From: Anaerolineales bacterium UBA6055
GTDB lineage: Bacteria; Chloroflexota; Anaerolineae; Aggregatilineales; Phototrophicaceae
NCBI GenBank assembly: GCA_002428985.1
Contig: DIYL01000009.1
Span: forward strand, 62,001 to 126,000
Direction: 5' to 3'
DNA: 64,000 bases
Shown here: in pieces, positions 9,120-16,114 of the stretch
Numbering within the stretch: the stretch's first letter is position 1
How the letters are laid out: each line of letters begins with the position of its first letter
Position numbers and translations under genes: made by a program
The notes under the pieces: model-generated
What the model was told of the DNA's origin: nothing
Seen by the model: the letters and a program-made list of their open reading frames with translations, nothing else
Databases searched by the model: none

Positions 9120-9689
9120 CTATGAGACGGTATACAAAGAATCTGCATCCCAACTGGCTGGATTATATAAAACATATTCACGAATTTCGCTGAGTGACAT
9201 TTCATCACGAATGACATGTTGATAGTAGTTGCGTTGCCAGATGCTATGTTCCGGTGCATCTGCAAATTGATTGATTTGACGAGTAACTGCCCCTTTAAAT
9301 GCGCCAATAATCGTCGGAATCGATTGTGCAATGGATTCACCAAATTTGCGCTTTAGTGTGGAATCGGTAGCGGTATTATGCATCCTCCCTCTGTGGTGAT
9401 CATCATCGTCTGAATCCACCAAAAATATAATGCCATGCAAATGATTTGGCATAATCACAAAGGCATCCAACTACACATTGTCCCGTAACATACCTGTACG
9501 TTCCCATTCCTGTTGTACAACATGTCCCCACGGATTTAATTGCATGACATTATCGACCACCTCGCCAAATAGATGCAGGCGTTGATGTGTGCAGATTGTA
9601 ATGAAATAGCCACCGGATTGAGTGTAATCATAATCTGGTAGGCGAATCGAACGGCGTTTGCGTTGAAGTTGTTTATCGGCATTGGTCAT
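9120..9689 (-). pseudogene. REP-associated tyrosine transposase (RAYT/Y1_Tnp), broken by one stop codon
   Basis: The reading frame from ATG 9689 encodes an N-terminal RAYT region (RRSIRLPDYDYTQSGGYF, ITICTHQR), then a TAG at 9471-9473, then in the same frame the catalytic core: DAFVIMPNHLHG with the HUH-type His pair and a QRNYYQHVIRDE segment with the catalytic Tyr. The stop lies exactly where relatives have a short residue run before the LDAFVIMPNH motif; a GAG to TAG change would explain it. Without the stop, length would be about 189 residues, normal for the family. RAYTs are domesticated IS200/IS605-like nucleases tied to REP palindromes, and a perfect palindrome lies 82 bp upstream of its start. 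Probably inactive. Confidence 0.85.
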
Positions 9690-9770
9690 GATGATAAATA
9701 TCCAATGATATATGTTGCATTCCACGTATATTGTACATGGAATGTATCAATTTTTTGCAATTTTGTGTTT

Positions 9771-9798
9771 GTAGGGGCACGGTGCACCGTGCCCCTAC
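9771..9798. repeat. Perfect 28-bp REP-like palindrome
   Basis: GTAGGGGCACGGTG is followed immediately by its exact reverse complement, a 28-bp perfect palindrome. It lies upstream of the broken RAYT gene, in the 203-bp gap before the phosphodiesterase gene. Related GTAGGG-headed palindromes recur in at least six other gaps of this window, so it is a member of a dispersed family. The rest of the gap holds nothing recognisable. Confidence 0.85.
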
Positions 9799-9928
9799 GC
9801 ATAATGCATCATATCCATATCAGCACAATATAAATCGGATTATTCGCGTTTTTGACGTTGCTCCGTATTAACCTTAGCGAATATGACTTGTGAAAATTTA
9901 GGTCAACTATTGTTTGAGTATCGTAGCA

Positions 9929-10822
9929 TCAATCTTGAGATTCATCTTCTATCTCATCAAATAATGATGGGTGCATTGCGCTAGCAGGGACAACATCCAG
10001 CGCATTTAAGACGGTCCGTGCAACATGGGTGATGCTTGCATTTTCGAGTAGTATATCATCGTGAATTCCCGTACCATTCACAATCATAGGGATGGTCATA
10101 TCTTCGGGTATATTGAGACCATGCACTTTATCATGTCCGCCGTGGTCTGCCGTGATAATCAACAATGTCGTCTCGCGAATCTCGAGTTCTTCTAATGCCT
10201 CAATAATTCGCCCAATGTTGGCATCGGTGTTGCTGAGTTCGTAGATATATGTATCACTCATCCAGCCAGTTGAATGTCCAAAAAAATCTGTATTGGGCAG
10301 ATGGACAAATAAGACCTCATACCCCTCATTCAGTATCTCGATTGTTTTATCGGTAACGCCGGGATCACCGGTTCTGATAAATTCATAGTAAGTATCTTCA
10401 TCTTGATGAAATGTCAGAAATTTTTCTTTACCAGCGATAATCGCCGTACGATACCCATCAGCTTGCGCTAACGAAATAAACGTCGGTGGCTCGATGCGCA
10501 GAGTCGTAAAGCGATTATGGATAATACGATGCTCTGACGGGTCGAGTCCGGTCAACAATGACGTGTGAGCAGGGATGGTCACAGGCTGGAAAACCGTCTG
10601 TGCTTGCCAGTCAACAATGCCTGTTTCGGCAAGATCCTGCATAACAGGTGTATTAGCTTGCAAGATGGCATCAGGTCGCGCCCCATCAATTGAGATTACA
10701 ATGACATGAGTAACGTCTGGCGGTGATGGCGTTGGTTGGGGTGTATTGGTAGCAAAATCTTGCGCATAAACAGGCAAGATAGTCATTAGGCAGATCATTA
10801 GTAAGAAAAAATGTCGCATCAT
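9929..10822 (-). CDS. Exported type I phosphodiesterase / nucleotide pyrophosphatase family protein
   Basis: A 297-residue protein with a signal peptide (residues 1-20, ending VYAQ) and an alkaline-phosphatase-superfamily domain. Metal ligands and nucleophile are visible: the first Asp in VIVISIDGARPD, the catalytic Thr in QPVTIPAHTSLLTG, Asp and His in NTDFFGHSTG, and Asp-His in ITADHGGHDKVHG. The spacing matches the phosphodiesterase/nucleotide pyrophosphatase group (Phosphodiest). It should act outside the cytoplasmic membrane and hydrolyse phosphodiester or phosphonate bonds; substrate unknown. It is somewhat shorter than the 400-residue relatives, so accessory subdomains are reduced. It is divergent from the DinB pair. 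Confidence 0.85.
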   Translation of the reverse strand: MMRHFFLLMICLMTILPVYAQDFATNTPQPTPSPPDVTHVIVISIDGARPDAILQANTPVMQDLAETGIVDWQAQTVFQPVTIPAHTSLLTGLDPSEHRIIHNRFTTLRIEPPTFISLAQADGYRTAIIAGKEKFLTFHQDEDTYYEFIRTGDPGVTDKTIEILNEGYEVLFVHLPNTDFFGHSTGWMSDTYIYELSNTDANIGRIIEALEELEIRETTLLIITADHGGHDKVHGLNIPEDMTIPMIVNGTGIHDDILLENASITHVARTVLNALDVVPASAMHPSLFDEIEDESQD

Positions 10823-10913
10823 AACCCCTTAAACTGTATATAGATGGCTATTGTGTCGCTTATCTCAGTACAGTAGGATAGCGACATACGCTTACTACAG
10901 AAAGTATTAACTT

Positions 10914-11435
10914 ATGCTAGCGATCTCAAAACCCGAAGTCGGAGAATATGCTCCATACACCATCGACTATATCAATCTTGTTCCCGATGATAATAATGTG
11001 CTTGAGCATTTAGAAACGAATGTGACGATAATCAGTGACCAAGTGCGGACATTACCAACGGATAAATTGATGACCCCACATGCTGATGGAGAATGGACGG
11101 TGCAAGATATCCTTGTGCATGTGATTGATTGTGAACGGATATTTAGTTATCGAGCGTTACGGATCGCACGGGGCGATACCACGGATTTACCGGGGTATGA
11201 GCAAAACCCATATGCAGTTGCAGCCAATGCGAATCAGCGCACCCTCAATGATATTCTTACAGAATATACAGCTGTGCGTCAGGCAAGTCTATCATTATTT
11301 CGCAGTTTTGATACCAGCGTCATGACAAATCTAGCAGTCGCAAGTGGAAATCCGACCAGTGTGCGCGCTTTAATTTATCAGGTTGCTGGACACGAGTTAC
11401 ATCATTTAAATAGCATCAAAGAAAATTATGGTTGA
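10914..11435 (+). CDS. DinB-family protein (first of a tandem pair)
   Basis: A 173-residue four-helix-bundle protein of the DinB/YfiT-like superfamily. The three expected metal-binding His residues are present: one in DILVHVIDCERIF and two in GHELHHLNSI near the C-terminus. Family members bind divalent metal, and some are thiol-dependent transferases (bacillithiol or mycothiol S-transferases); the thiol is not known here. The start at ATG 10914 gives a protein colinear with the second copy. Its last eight bases overlap the start of the downstream paralog, so translation is probably coupled. Confidence 0.85.
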   Translation: MLAISKPEVGEYAPYTIDYINLVPDDNNVLEHLETNVTIISDQVRTLPTDKLMTPHADGEWTVQDILVHVIDCERIFSYRALRIARGDTTDLPGYEQNPYAVAANANQRTLNDILTEYTAVRQASLSLFRSFDTSVMTNLAVASGNPTSVRALIYQVAGHELHHLNSIKENYG

Positions 11436-11967
11436 TCAGATGCGCACTATTGCTAAACCACAAGTAGGCGAATACCCGACGTACGCCAGTATGTATATAG
11501 ACCTGCTACCAGATGACGGGCAGGTGCTCCAACACTTACAGGCAAATATTGACCGTGTGTATGATGTAGTCTCAGCATTACCTACCGATAAACTGATAAA
11601 ACCGCATACCGATGGTGAATGGACTGTACAGGAAATTTTAGTGCATGTCATTGATGATGAACGTATTTATGCGTATCGAGCGCTACGGTTTGCCCGTGGC
11701 GACACAACATCACTCCCTGGTTTTGAGCAAGATACCTATGTCCCACCATCACGCGCCAATCAACGCACCTTAGATGATATTTTCGACGAATATCGTACAG
11801 TTCGACAGTCGACGATTCATCTATTTAATAGCATGGATGATGCGATATTGATGCGTTCTGGCACAGCCGATGGTAAACAGGCGACAGTTAGAGCACTCGC
11901 TTATCATATTGCGGGACATGAGTTACATCATTTAAACAGCATCATCGAGCACTATGGTCCAATGTAG
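11428..11967 (+). CDS. DinB-family protein (second of a tandem pair)
   Basis: A 179-residue paralog of the preceding gene, similar along its entire length (for example GEWTVQEILVHVIDDERI, RALRFARGDTT and AGHELHHLNSI). The metal-binding His positions are retained. The ATG lies inside the 3' end of the first copy (eight-base overlap, different frame), which shows a tandem duplication now fixed as a two-gene operon. The two proteins differ mostly in the helix 3 region, where substrate specificity is set in related transferases. They may form a heterodimer, as DinB proteins are often dimeric; this is inference. Confidence 0.85.
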   Translation: MVDQMRTIAKPQVGEYPTYASMYIDLLPDDGQVLQHLQANIDRVYDVVSALPTDKLIKPHTDGEWTVQEILVHVIDDERIYAYRALRFARGDTTSLPGFEQDTYVPPSRANQRTLDDIFDEYRTVRQSTIHLFNSMDDAILMRSGTADGKQATVRALAYHIAGHELHHLNSIIEHYGPM

Positions 11968-12099
11968 ACAAGTTATTTAACCTGCTTAGCCCATATGTAT
12001 GCAATTCTTACAGGCTTCTGATAAACTATATATAAGATGGTATCTTGAGAAATCGTCTATAGTGTAGTGCCTAAAAGTACAATTGAAAGGAAATAGGAA

Positions 12100-12609
12100 A
12101 TGACACACTTCCTCACAATCGAAGGAGCGTATGAAGCCCTGCAACAAAATGAAGATGCTCAAGCACGGGCAGATGCAATTGTATTTCTGGGTGAAAAACG
12201 CTATGCACCAAGTGTTCCATATTTGATCGATCTCGTGCGTGAAGCCGACCCCGGTACTCGTTATCTGGCGGCAAAAGCCCTCGGCGAAATCGGTGACGAA
12301 GCGGAATCGGCAGTGCCAACATTGCTAGTCGCTATGCGCGATAATGATATGTTCCTGCGGGTTGGCATCACCGGTGCGCTGATCAAGATCGGCTATCCAG
12401 CAGTCCCCGGACTGACGAAAGCGCTGTTTGATCGAAATAAGGCAGTAAAACGTGCAGCAGCCAAAGCACTCGGAAAAATCGGTAGTGAACGATCTGTCCC
12501 GGCATTGATCAATGCATTACGTGATCGTGACCCAAATATGCGTAAACTCACCCGTGAAGCCCTTGCACGCATTGATACACCCGAAGCGCGCGAAGCGTTA
12601 AATAACTAG
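12100..12609 (+). CDS. HEAT-repeat protein (PBS-lyase-like repeats)
   Basis: A 169-residue protein made almost entirely of about 30-residue alpha-hairpin repeats: PSVPYLIDLVREADPGTRYLA, AVPTLLVAMRDNDMFLRVGI, AVPGLTKALFDRNKAVKRAA and SVPALINALRDRDPNMRKL are aligned copies, each ending with Ala-Leu-Gly-Lys/Glu-Ile-Gly. This is the EZ/PBS-lyase HEAT type. Such proteins are binding scaffolds; no lyase activity is implied because the phycobilin residues are not identifiable. A good AAAGGAAATAGG site precedes the ATG. It is followed by a hairpin (12621-12641) and an acetyltransferase gene. Confidence 0.88.
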   Translation: MTHFLTIEGAYEALQQNEDAQARADAIVFLGEKRYAPSVPYLIDLVREADPGTRYLAAKALGEIGDEAESAVPTLLVAMRDNDMFLRVGITGALIKIGYPAVPGLTKALFDRNKAVKRAAAKALGKIGSERSVPALINALRDRDPNMRKLTREALARIDTPEAREALNN

Positions 12610-12620
12610 GATAAAACAGA

Positions 12621-12641
12621 GTGGGGATGTATTGTCCCCAC
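12621..12641 (+). terminator. Short hairpin between HEAT gene and acetyltransferase
   Basis: GTGGGGA and TCCCCAC form a seven-base-pair stem with a seven-base loop, 11 bases after the HEAT stop. No T run follows, so it is a weak terminator at best; it may stabilise the upstream mRNA or limit read-through into the next gene. It covers a TTG at 12632 that could otherwise be read as a start. Confidence 0.4.
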
Positions 12642-12649
12642 TATCACCC

Positions 12650-13222
12650 ATGAACATCTCTGATTATAGATACCTTGATATTTTAAAAACATCACGCTGT
12701 ACATTACGTTATGTCAGCTTATCCGATGCCCCCTCCATTCTGCATTTATACAGCAATCCCAAAGTCATCCGCTACACAGAACATCATTATCCGATGCAAA
12801 ACTTAAGCGAAGCCGAATATGCTATCGATTTCTATCGGCGTGGTTATGATGAAGGTTGGATGTATCGATGGGGCATTATCCTCAATGAAAGTAACAGGCT
12901 GATTGGCACAGCTGGTTTACACCGCATCAACCATGACCATAAATTCACCAACATCGGCTACGAGATTAATTCACCATATTGGAACAAAGGGATTTCGACA
13001 GAGGTGGTCAAGGTGTTGACTGAATATGGCTTCCAGACATTCGATTTGCACCGCATCGAAGCAGAGTTAATTCCACAAAATATCGGGTCAGCACGGGTTG
13101 TCCAAAAAAATGGGTATCAGTACGAAGCTACCCGTAAACAACGCTTACGCAAACATACCCAATACTATGATATTGATGTTTATGGCATTCTGCGCAATGA
13201 ATGGAAAGCCCTCTATCAATAA
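12650..13222 (+). CDS. GNAT N-acetyltransferase, RimJ/RimL-like
   Basis: A protein of about 190 residues of the Acetyltransf_3 group. It opens with the typical TSRCTLRYVSLSDAPSILHL and contains LIGTAGLHRINHDHKFTNIG (beta-4/5) and the acetyl-CoA region GYEINSPYWNKGISTEVV, where an NKGI.TE stretch replaces the usual Q/RxxGxG/A loop. YGFQTFDLHRIEAELIPQN and SARVVQKNGYQYEA follow. The start is set at ATG 12650 because the upstream TTG lies in a hairpin. Relatives acetylate N-terminal residues of ribosomal proteins or small amines. The specific substrate is unknown. Confidence 0.85.
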   Translation: MNISDYRYLDILKTSRCTLRYVSLSDAPSILHLYSNPKVIRYTEHHYPMQNLSEAEYAIDFYRRGYDEGWMYRWGIILNESNRLIGTAGLHRINHDHKFTNIGYEINSPYWNKGISTEVVKVLTEYGFQTFDLHRIEAELIPQNIGSARVVQKNGYQYEATRKQRLRKHTQYYDIDVYGILRNEWKALYQ

Positions 13223-13389
13223 CCCTGTCGTTAAGACTCCGCCTACAACTGTTAAAATTTCTACATGGTTACCACTTCGCTATGCTGAGATAGGTATACT
13301 GGTAGCGTGTTTGGTAATCATCAGTTGCCATCAACACAGGACAGTTTACAATAGAGACAGTTCATCCGCATATCATGAGGGAGCAGACA

Positions 13390-14250
13390 ATGAAACAGTG
13401 GTTCATATTATTGAGTATTGCGGTATTGGTCAGTGCATGTTCAGTCTTAGCGGGCGACACCTCAGACAACACAACACAACCCGATAACAACACGAGCAAT
13501 CAAAATAACAATGATGATGCTTTGGTCAGTTGGGATCGAGATCAACTGGCAATTGTGTTTCAAGCAGATGTACTCGGTGGAGTCGGCTATGGCACATTTT
13601 TAGATAGTAATCGCGTTCCACGCTGTACAATTTATGGGGATGGACGCATTGTATGGTTAACAGAAGACGATAATGTATTATTCGATCTCTTGAATGATCA
13701 ACAAATTATAGATTTTGTCACATATTTGACCATTGAGGAACGTTTCTTTACATATCAAGGCGGGCTCGATAGTTTATTGCCGTCACCTGAATTCCCAATT
13801 ACAGATGTATTGCGCTTGAATGTTAATGATGTTGAACATGTGGCGGATAGCTTCGGTAACTGGACATCTGGATATTTCACCCGTGTATTGGAGCGATGCG
13901 TCACCCTCGGTCAACAACCAAGAATTTTTCAACCAAGTGAAGGCTGGTTCACAGTAGATTCCAGTATATTCAACAGTACGCTCCCATCTATTCCGTGGGA
14001 AGCAGAAGCCGCCGGTCTGAGTCTGTTCGATGTTGCAGAAATGCCTTCGAGTACTATCTGGCTAGAAAATGCCTTGACTGTTCCAATCTGGACATCAATA
14101 CGCGAGGGCAATGGGCGGATACAATTTAATCAAGATGGTAATGAATTTTTGGTGACCTTCCGTGTACCGGGTGTGACCGTGGATGCACCACCTCCTCCAA
14201 CTGGGGATGACCAAACGCTGGTAACCGAAGAGCCCGAACCCGAGGGATAG
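13390..14250 (+). CDS. Lipoprotein of unknown function
   Basis: The start is taken at ATG 13390, with GAGGGAG about eight bases upstream; ATG 13375 is the alternative. The signal sequence ends in a lipobox (LVSAC) near residue 17. An Asn/Thr/Asp-rich linker (about 25 residues) follows, then a mixed alpha/beta domain beginning DQLAIVFQADVLGGVGYGTF and including TIYGDGRIVWL and a lone Cys (LERCVTLGQ). The C-terminus is Pro/Glu-rich. No known fold is recognised with confidence. It lies five bases upstream of the double acetyltransferase, so the two are likely one operon. Confidence 0.65.
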   Translation: MKQWFILLSIAVLVSACSVLAGDTSDNTTQPDNNTSNQNNNDDALVSWDRDQLAIVFQADVLGGVGYGTFLDSNRVPRCTIYGDGRIVWLTEDDNVLFDLLNDQQIIDFVTYLTIEERFFTYQGGLDSLLPSPEFPITDVLRLNVNDVEHVADSFGNWTSGYFTRVLERCVTLGQQPRIFQPSEGWFTVDSSIFNSTLPSIPWEAEAAGLSLFDVAEMPSSTIWLENALTVPIWTSIREGNGRIQFNQDGNEFLVTFRVPGVTVDAPPPPTGDDQTLVTEEPEPEG

Positions 14251-14255
14251 ATAAG

Positions 14256-15122
14256 ATGGGGCAACCCTATAGAATCACCATTACAGATAACCCTGACCGT
14301 AATGACGTACGAGCAGTGCGGGCGGGGTTACGTGCATATAATGTCAAACAAGAACCCGCCTTGCTTGATTTACCATCGGGGGACTATGCTGTTTTTATCC
14401 GCGATGATTTAAACCGTATCATTGGGGGTATTGTTGCCGAAGCCGATTGGGGCATGATGTATGTTGATTTACTCTGGCTGGATGATAGCTTGCGCGGTAA
14501 AGGGCAAGGGCGCGCCCTCCTTAGTATCATCGAACAAACTACCCTCAAGGTTGGTATGTCACAAATCTATTTGATGACAACTGAATTTCAGGCGTTGCCA
14601 TTTTATCAACATATGGGCTACGACTTGTTTGGCACACTTATGAATCGTCCACATGGGTATGCTTATTATTACCTGCATAAAAAATCAATCGACCCTGATG
14701 ACACAGATTATGGTTTATCTATCACCTATAATCCGACAATTGACGACCGACGGCAGGTGATTCGCGGGCTGACAACATATTGTGAGCAATTTTCAGATAC
14801 AACCGCACAAAAGTTAGCTGGATTTATCTACGATGAGGCTGGAACCGTGCGAGGTGGGCTGTTCGGGTCTACTTATTGGGATTGGTTTGACCTGCGATTT
14901 TTCTGGGTTGATGATAGCTTACGCGGGCAAGGGTATGGCAAACAATTGTTAGATCAAGCTGAGGCTGAATGTCGGGCGCGAGGCATGACGGGTATTGTGT
15001 GTGATACTGCTGATTTTCAGGCATTGCCATTTTATCAATCGCAAGGATTTGAGGTCTTTGCAACACTATCCAATCGTCCCCCCAATCACACATCCTATTT
15101 CGTGAAAAAGTTATTGACCTAA
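14256..15122 (+). CDS. Tandem double GNAT acetyltransferase
   Basis: A 288-residue protein built from two homologous GNAT domains. The first (about residues 1-142) has WLDDSLRGKGQGRALL, the second (about 148-288) has WVDDSLRGQGYGKQLL; both keep the acetyl-CoA loop (R-G-x-G-x-G) and the downstream FQALPFYQ..G(Y/F) segment. Each domain is also a plausible single-domain enzyme, so the gene arose by internal duplication and fusion. Both active halves look intact. The substrate is unknown; similar single-domain proteins are annotated as general N-acetyltransferases. Its TAA overlaps the stop of the convergent receiver gene by three bases. Confidence 0.85.
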   Translation: MGQPYRITITDNPDRNDVRAVRAGLRAYNVKQEPALLDLPSGDYAVFIRDDLNRIIGGIVAEADWGMMYVDLLWLDDSLRGKGQGRALLSIIEQTTLKVGMSQIYLMTTEFQALPFYQHMGYDLFGTLMNRPHGYAYYYLHKKSIDPDDTDYGLSITYNPTIDDRRQVIRGLTTYCEQFSDTTAQKLAGFIYDEAGTVRGGLFGSTYWDWFDLRFFWVDDSLRGQGYGKQLLDQAEAECRARGMTGIVCDTADFQALPFYQSQGFEVFATLSNRPPNHTSYFVKKLLT

Positions 15123-15487
15123 CAAGCTGCGCCTAGATATTTTTCTAACACCGAATTCAATTGCTCAAGTTTGAATGGACGATGCAAAATATCATTACAC
15201 CCTGCCTCTAACGCCTGCGCTGTTTTACCGGCAGCTGTTAATGCCACAATTGGGATATGAGATGTTTCGTTATACGATCGCAATTGAGCAGCAGTCTTAA
15301 AACCATTCCATGTAAAATCTGGCATAAGCAAATCAAGAAATATCAAATCAAAATCCATTTGCTGGACAAGATTGAAACCCTCGACTCCCGTGAGTGCAAC
15401 ATGTGTTTGATGACCATTCATTTCCAAATAAACTTTGACTAATTCTGCATTAGCAAATTCATCATCAATAATCAAGATTTTAAACAT
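15119..15487 (-). CDS. Stand-alone receiver domain (response regulator)
   Basis: ATG 15487 is chosen because GGGGAA lies upstream and it gives a canonical receiver start (MFKILIIDDE); the frame stays open further upstream without family similarity. The 122-residue protein has the acidic pair Asp8-Asp9, phosphoacceptor Asp52 (FLDLLMPD) and the Thr region ALTAAGKT near residue 84. The conserved Lys that precedes Pro in the beta5-alpha5 loop is replaced by Arg (LHRPF, residue 103). There is no output domain, as in CheY/Spo0F-like shuttles. No sensor kinase is nearby. The Lys to Arg change may alter phosphorylation dynamics. Confidence 0.88.
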   Translation of the reverse strand: MFKILIIDDEFANAELVKVYLEMNGHQTHVALTGVEGFNLVQQMDFDLIFLDLLMPDFTWNGFKTAAQLRSYNETSHIPIVALTAAGKTAQALEAGCNDILHRPFKLEQLNSVLEKYLGAAC

Positions 15488-15685
15488 TGTATTTATTCCC
15501 CATATAGCTACGTTGTGTGCATATTGTAAGGTAATTTGATATACAATTTTGTAACAGTATGTTAATACCCACAAAGACTGGTCACATGGCTAGTCTCAAA
15601 CTGTACTTCTACCCGAAGCGAACTTGCCCGATTGCTGAAATTGTTATAAAATTAGAACATAAGTTCTTTCGTTTAGGGATGTACT

Positions 15686-16009
15686 ATGGTTGAAAGTGAA
15701 AAAAGCATCTTATTCTGGTCGTTAGCGGATGATTGGTTGATGACCGATGAAGTTCAAAAAGGTACGATGATGGGATTCCCGTGTTTGCGAGTCGATGGCA
15801 AGTTCTTTGCGTCATTGCATAAAGACAACGATGATCTGATTATCAAATTACCAAAAGATCGCGTCGCCGAATTAATCGAATCAAATAATGCTGAATCATT
15901 CGCGCCGAATGGTCGCACATTTAAAGAGTGGGCGCGTATTCTAACACTCAATGAAGATAAATGGCGCATCTACCTTGATGAAGCACGCGCTTTTGTTGAG
16001 GGGACGTAA
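15686..16009 (+). CDS. TfoX N-terminal-like small protein
   Basis: A 107-residue protein resembling the TfoX N-terminal domain family: a GTMMGFPCLRVDGKFFASL stretch corresponds to the M-F-G-x-x-x-x-x-x-G-K-x-F-A core, followed by the LIIKLPKDRVAEL motif. A paralog with the same pattern is encoded at 41708-42037 on the minus strand. It is cytoplasmic, without catalytic residues. In gammaproteobacteria full-length TfoX activates competence, but stand-alone N-domains are widespread and uncharacterised, so no competence role is claimed. Confidence 0.65.
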   Translation: MVESEKSILFWSLADDWLMTDEVQKGTMMGFPCLRVDGKFFASLHKDNDDLIIKLPKDRVAELIESNNAESFAPNGRTFKEWARILTLNEDKWRIYLDEARAFVEGT

Positions 16010-16049
16010 TGTTGATCTGTTCTTGATAATACCCTCGAACAATACAAGA

Positions 16050-16110
16050 TTTGTTCCTACCAATGATTACGAAAATTTTTGGTAGGAACAAAACCTGCTC
16101 GTCAGTTGAC
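16050..16110. repeat. Degenerate palindromic repeat forming a 12-bp hairpin
   Basis: TTTGTTCCTACC (16050-16061) pairs perfectly with GGTAGGAACAAA (16081-16092) across a 19-base loop. The second arm and the bases after it (GTAGGAACAAAACCTGCTCG, then TCAGTTGAC) resemble the element at 59978-60007, so this is a decayed member of the GTAGGG palindrome family. It sits between two convergent genes and could also act as a bidirectional terminator. Confidence 0.6.
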
Positions 16111-16114
16111 AATT

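Noticed and set aside
9471..9473. Amber recoding (pyrrolysine or programmed read-through) in the transposase gene
   Set aside because: No recoding signals or Pyl genes are visible; a simple nonsense mutation explains it.
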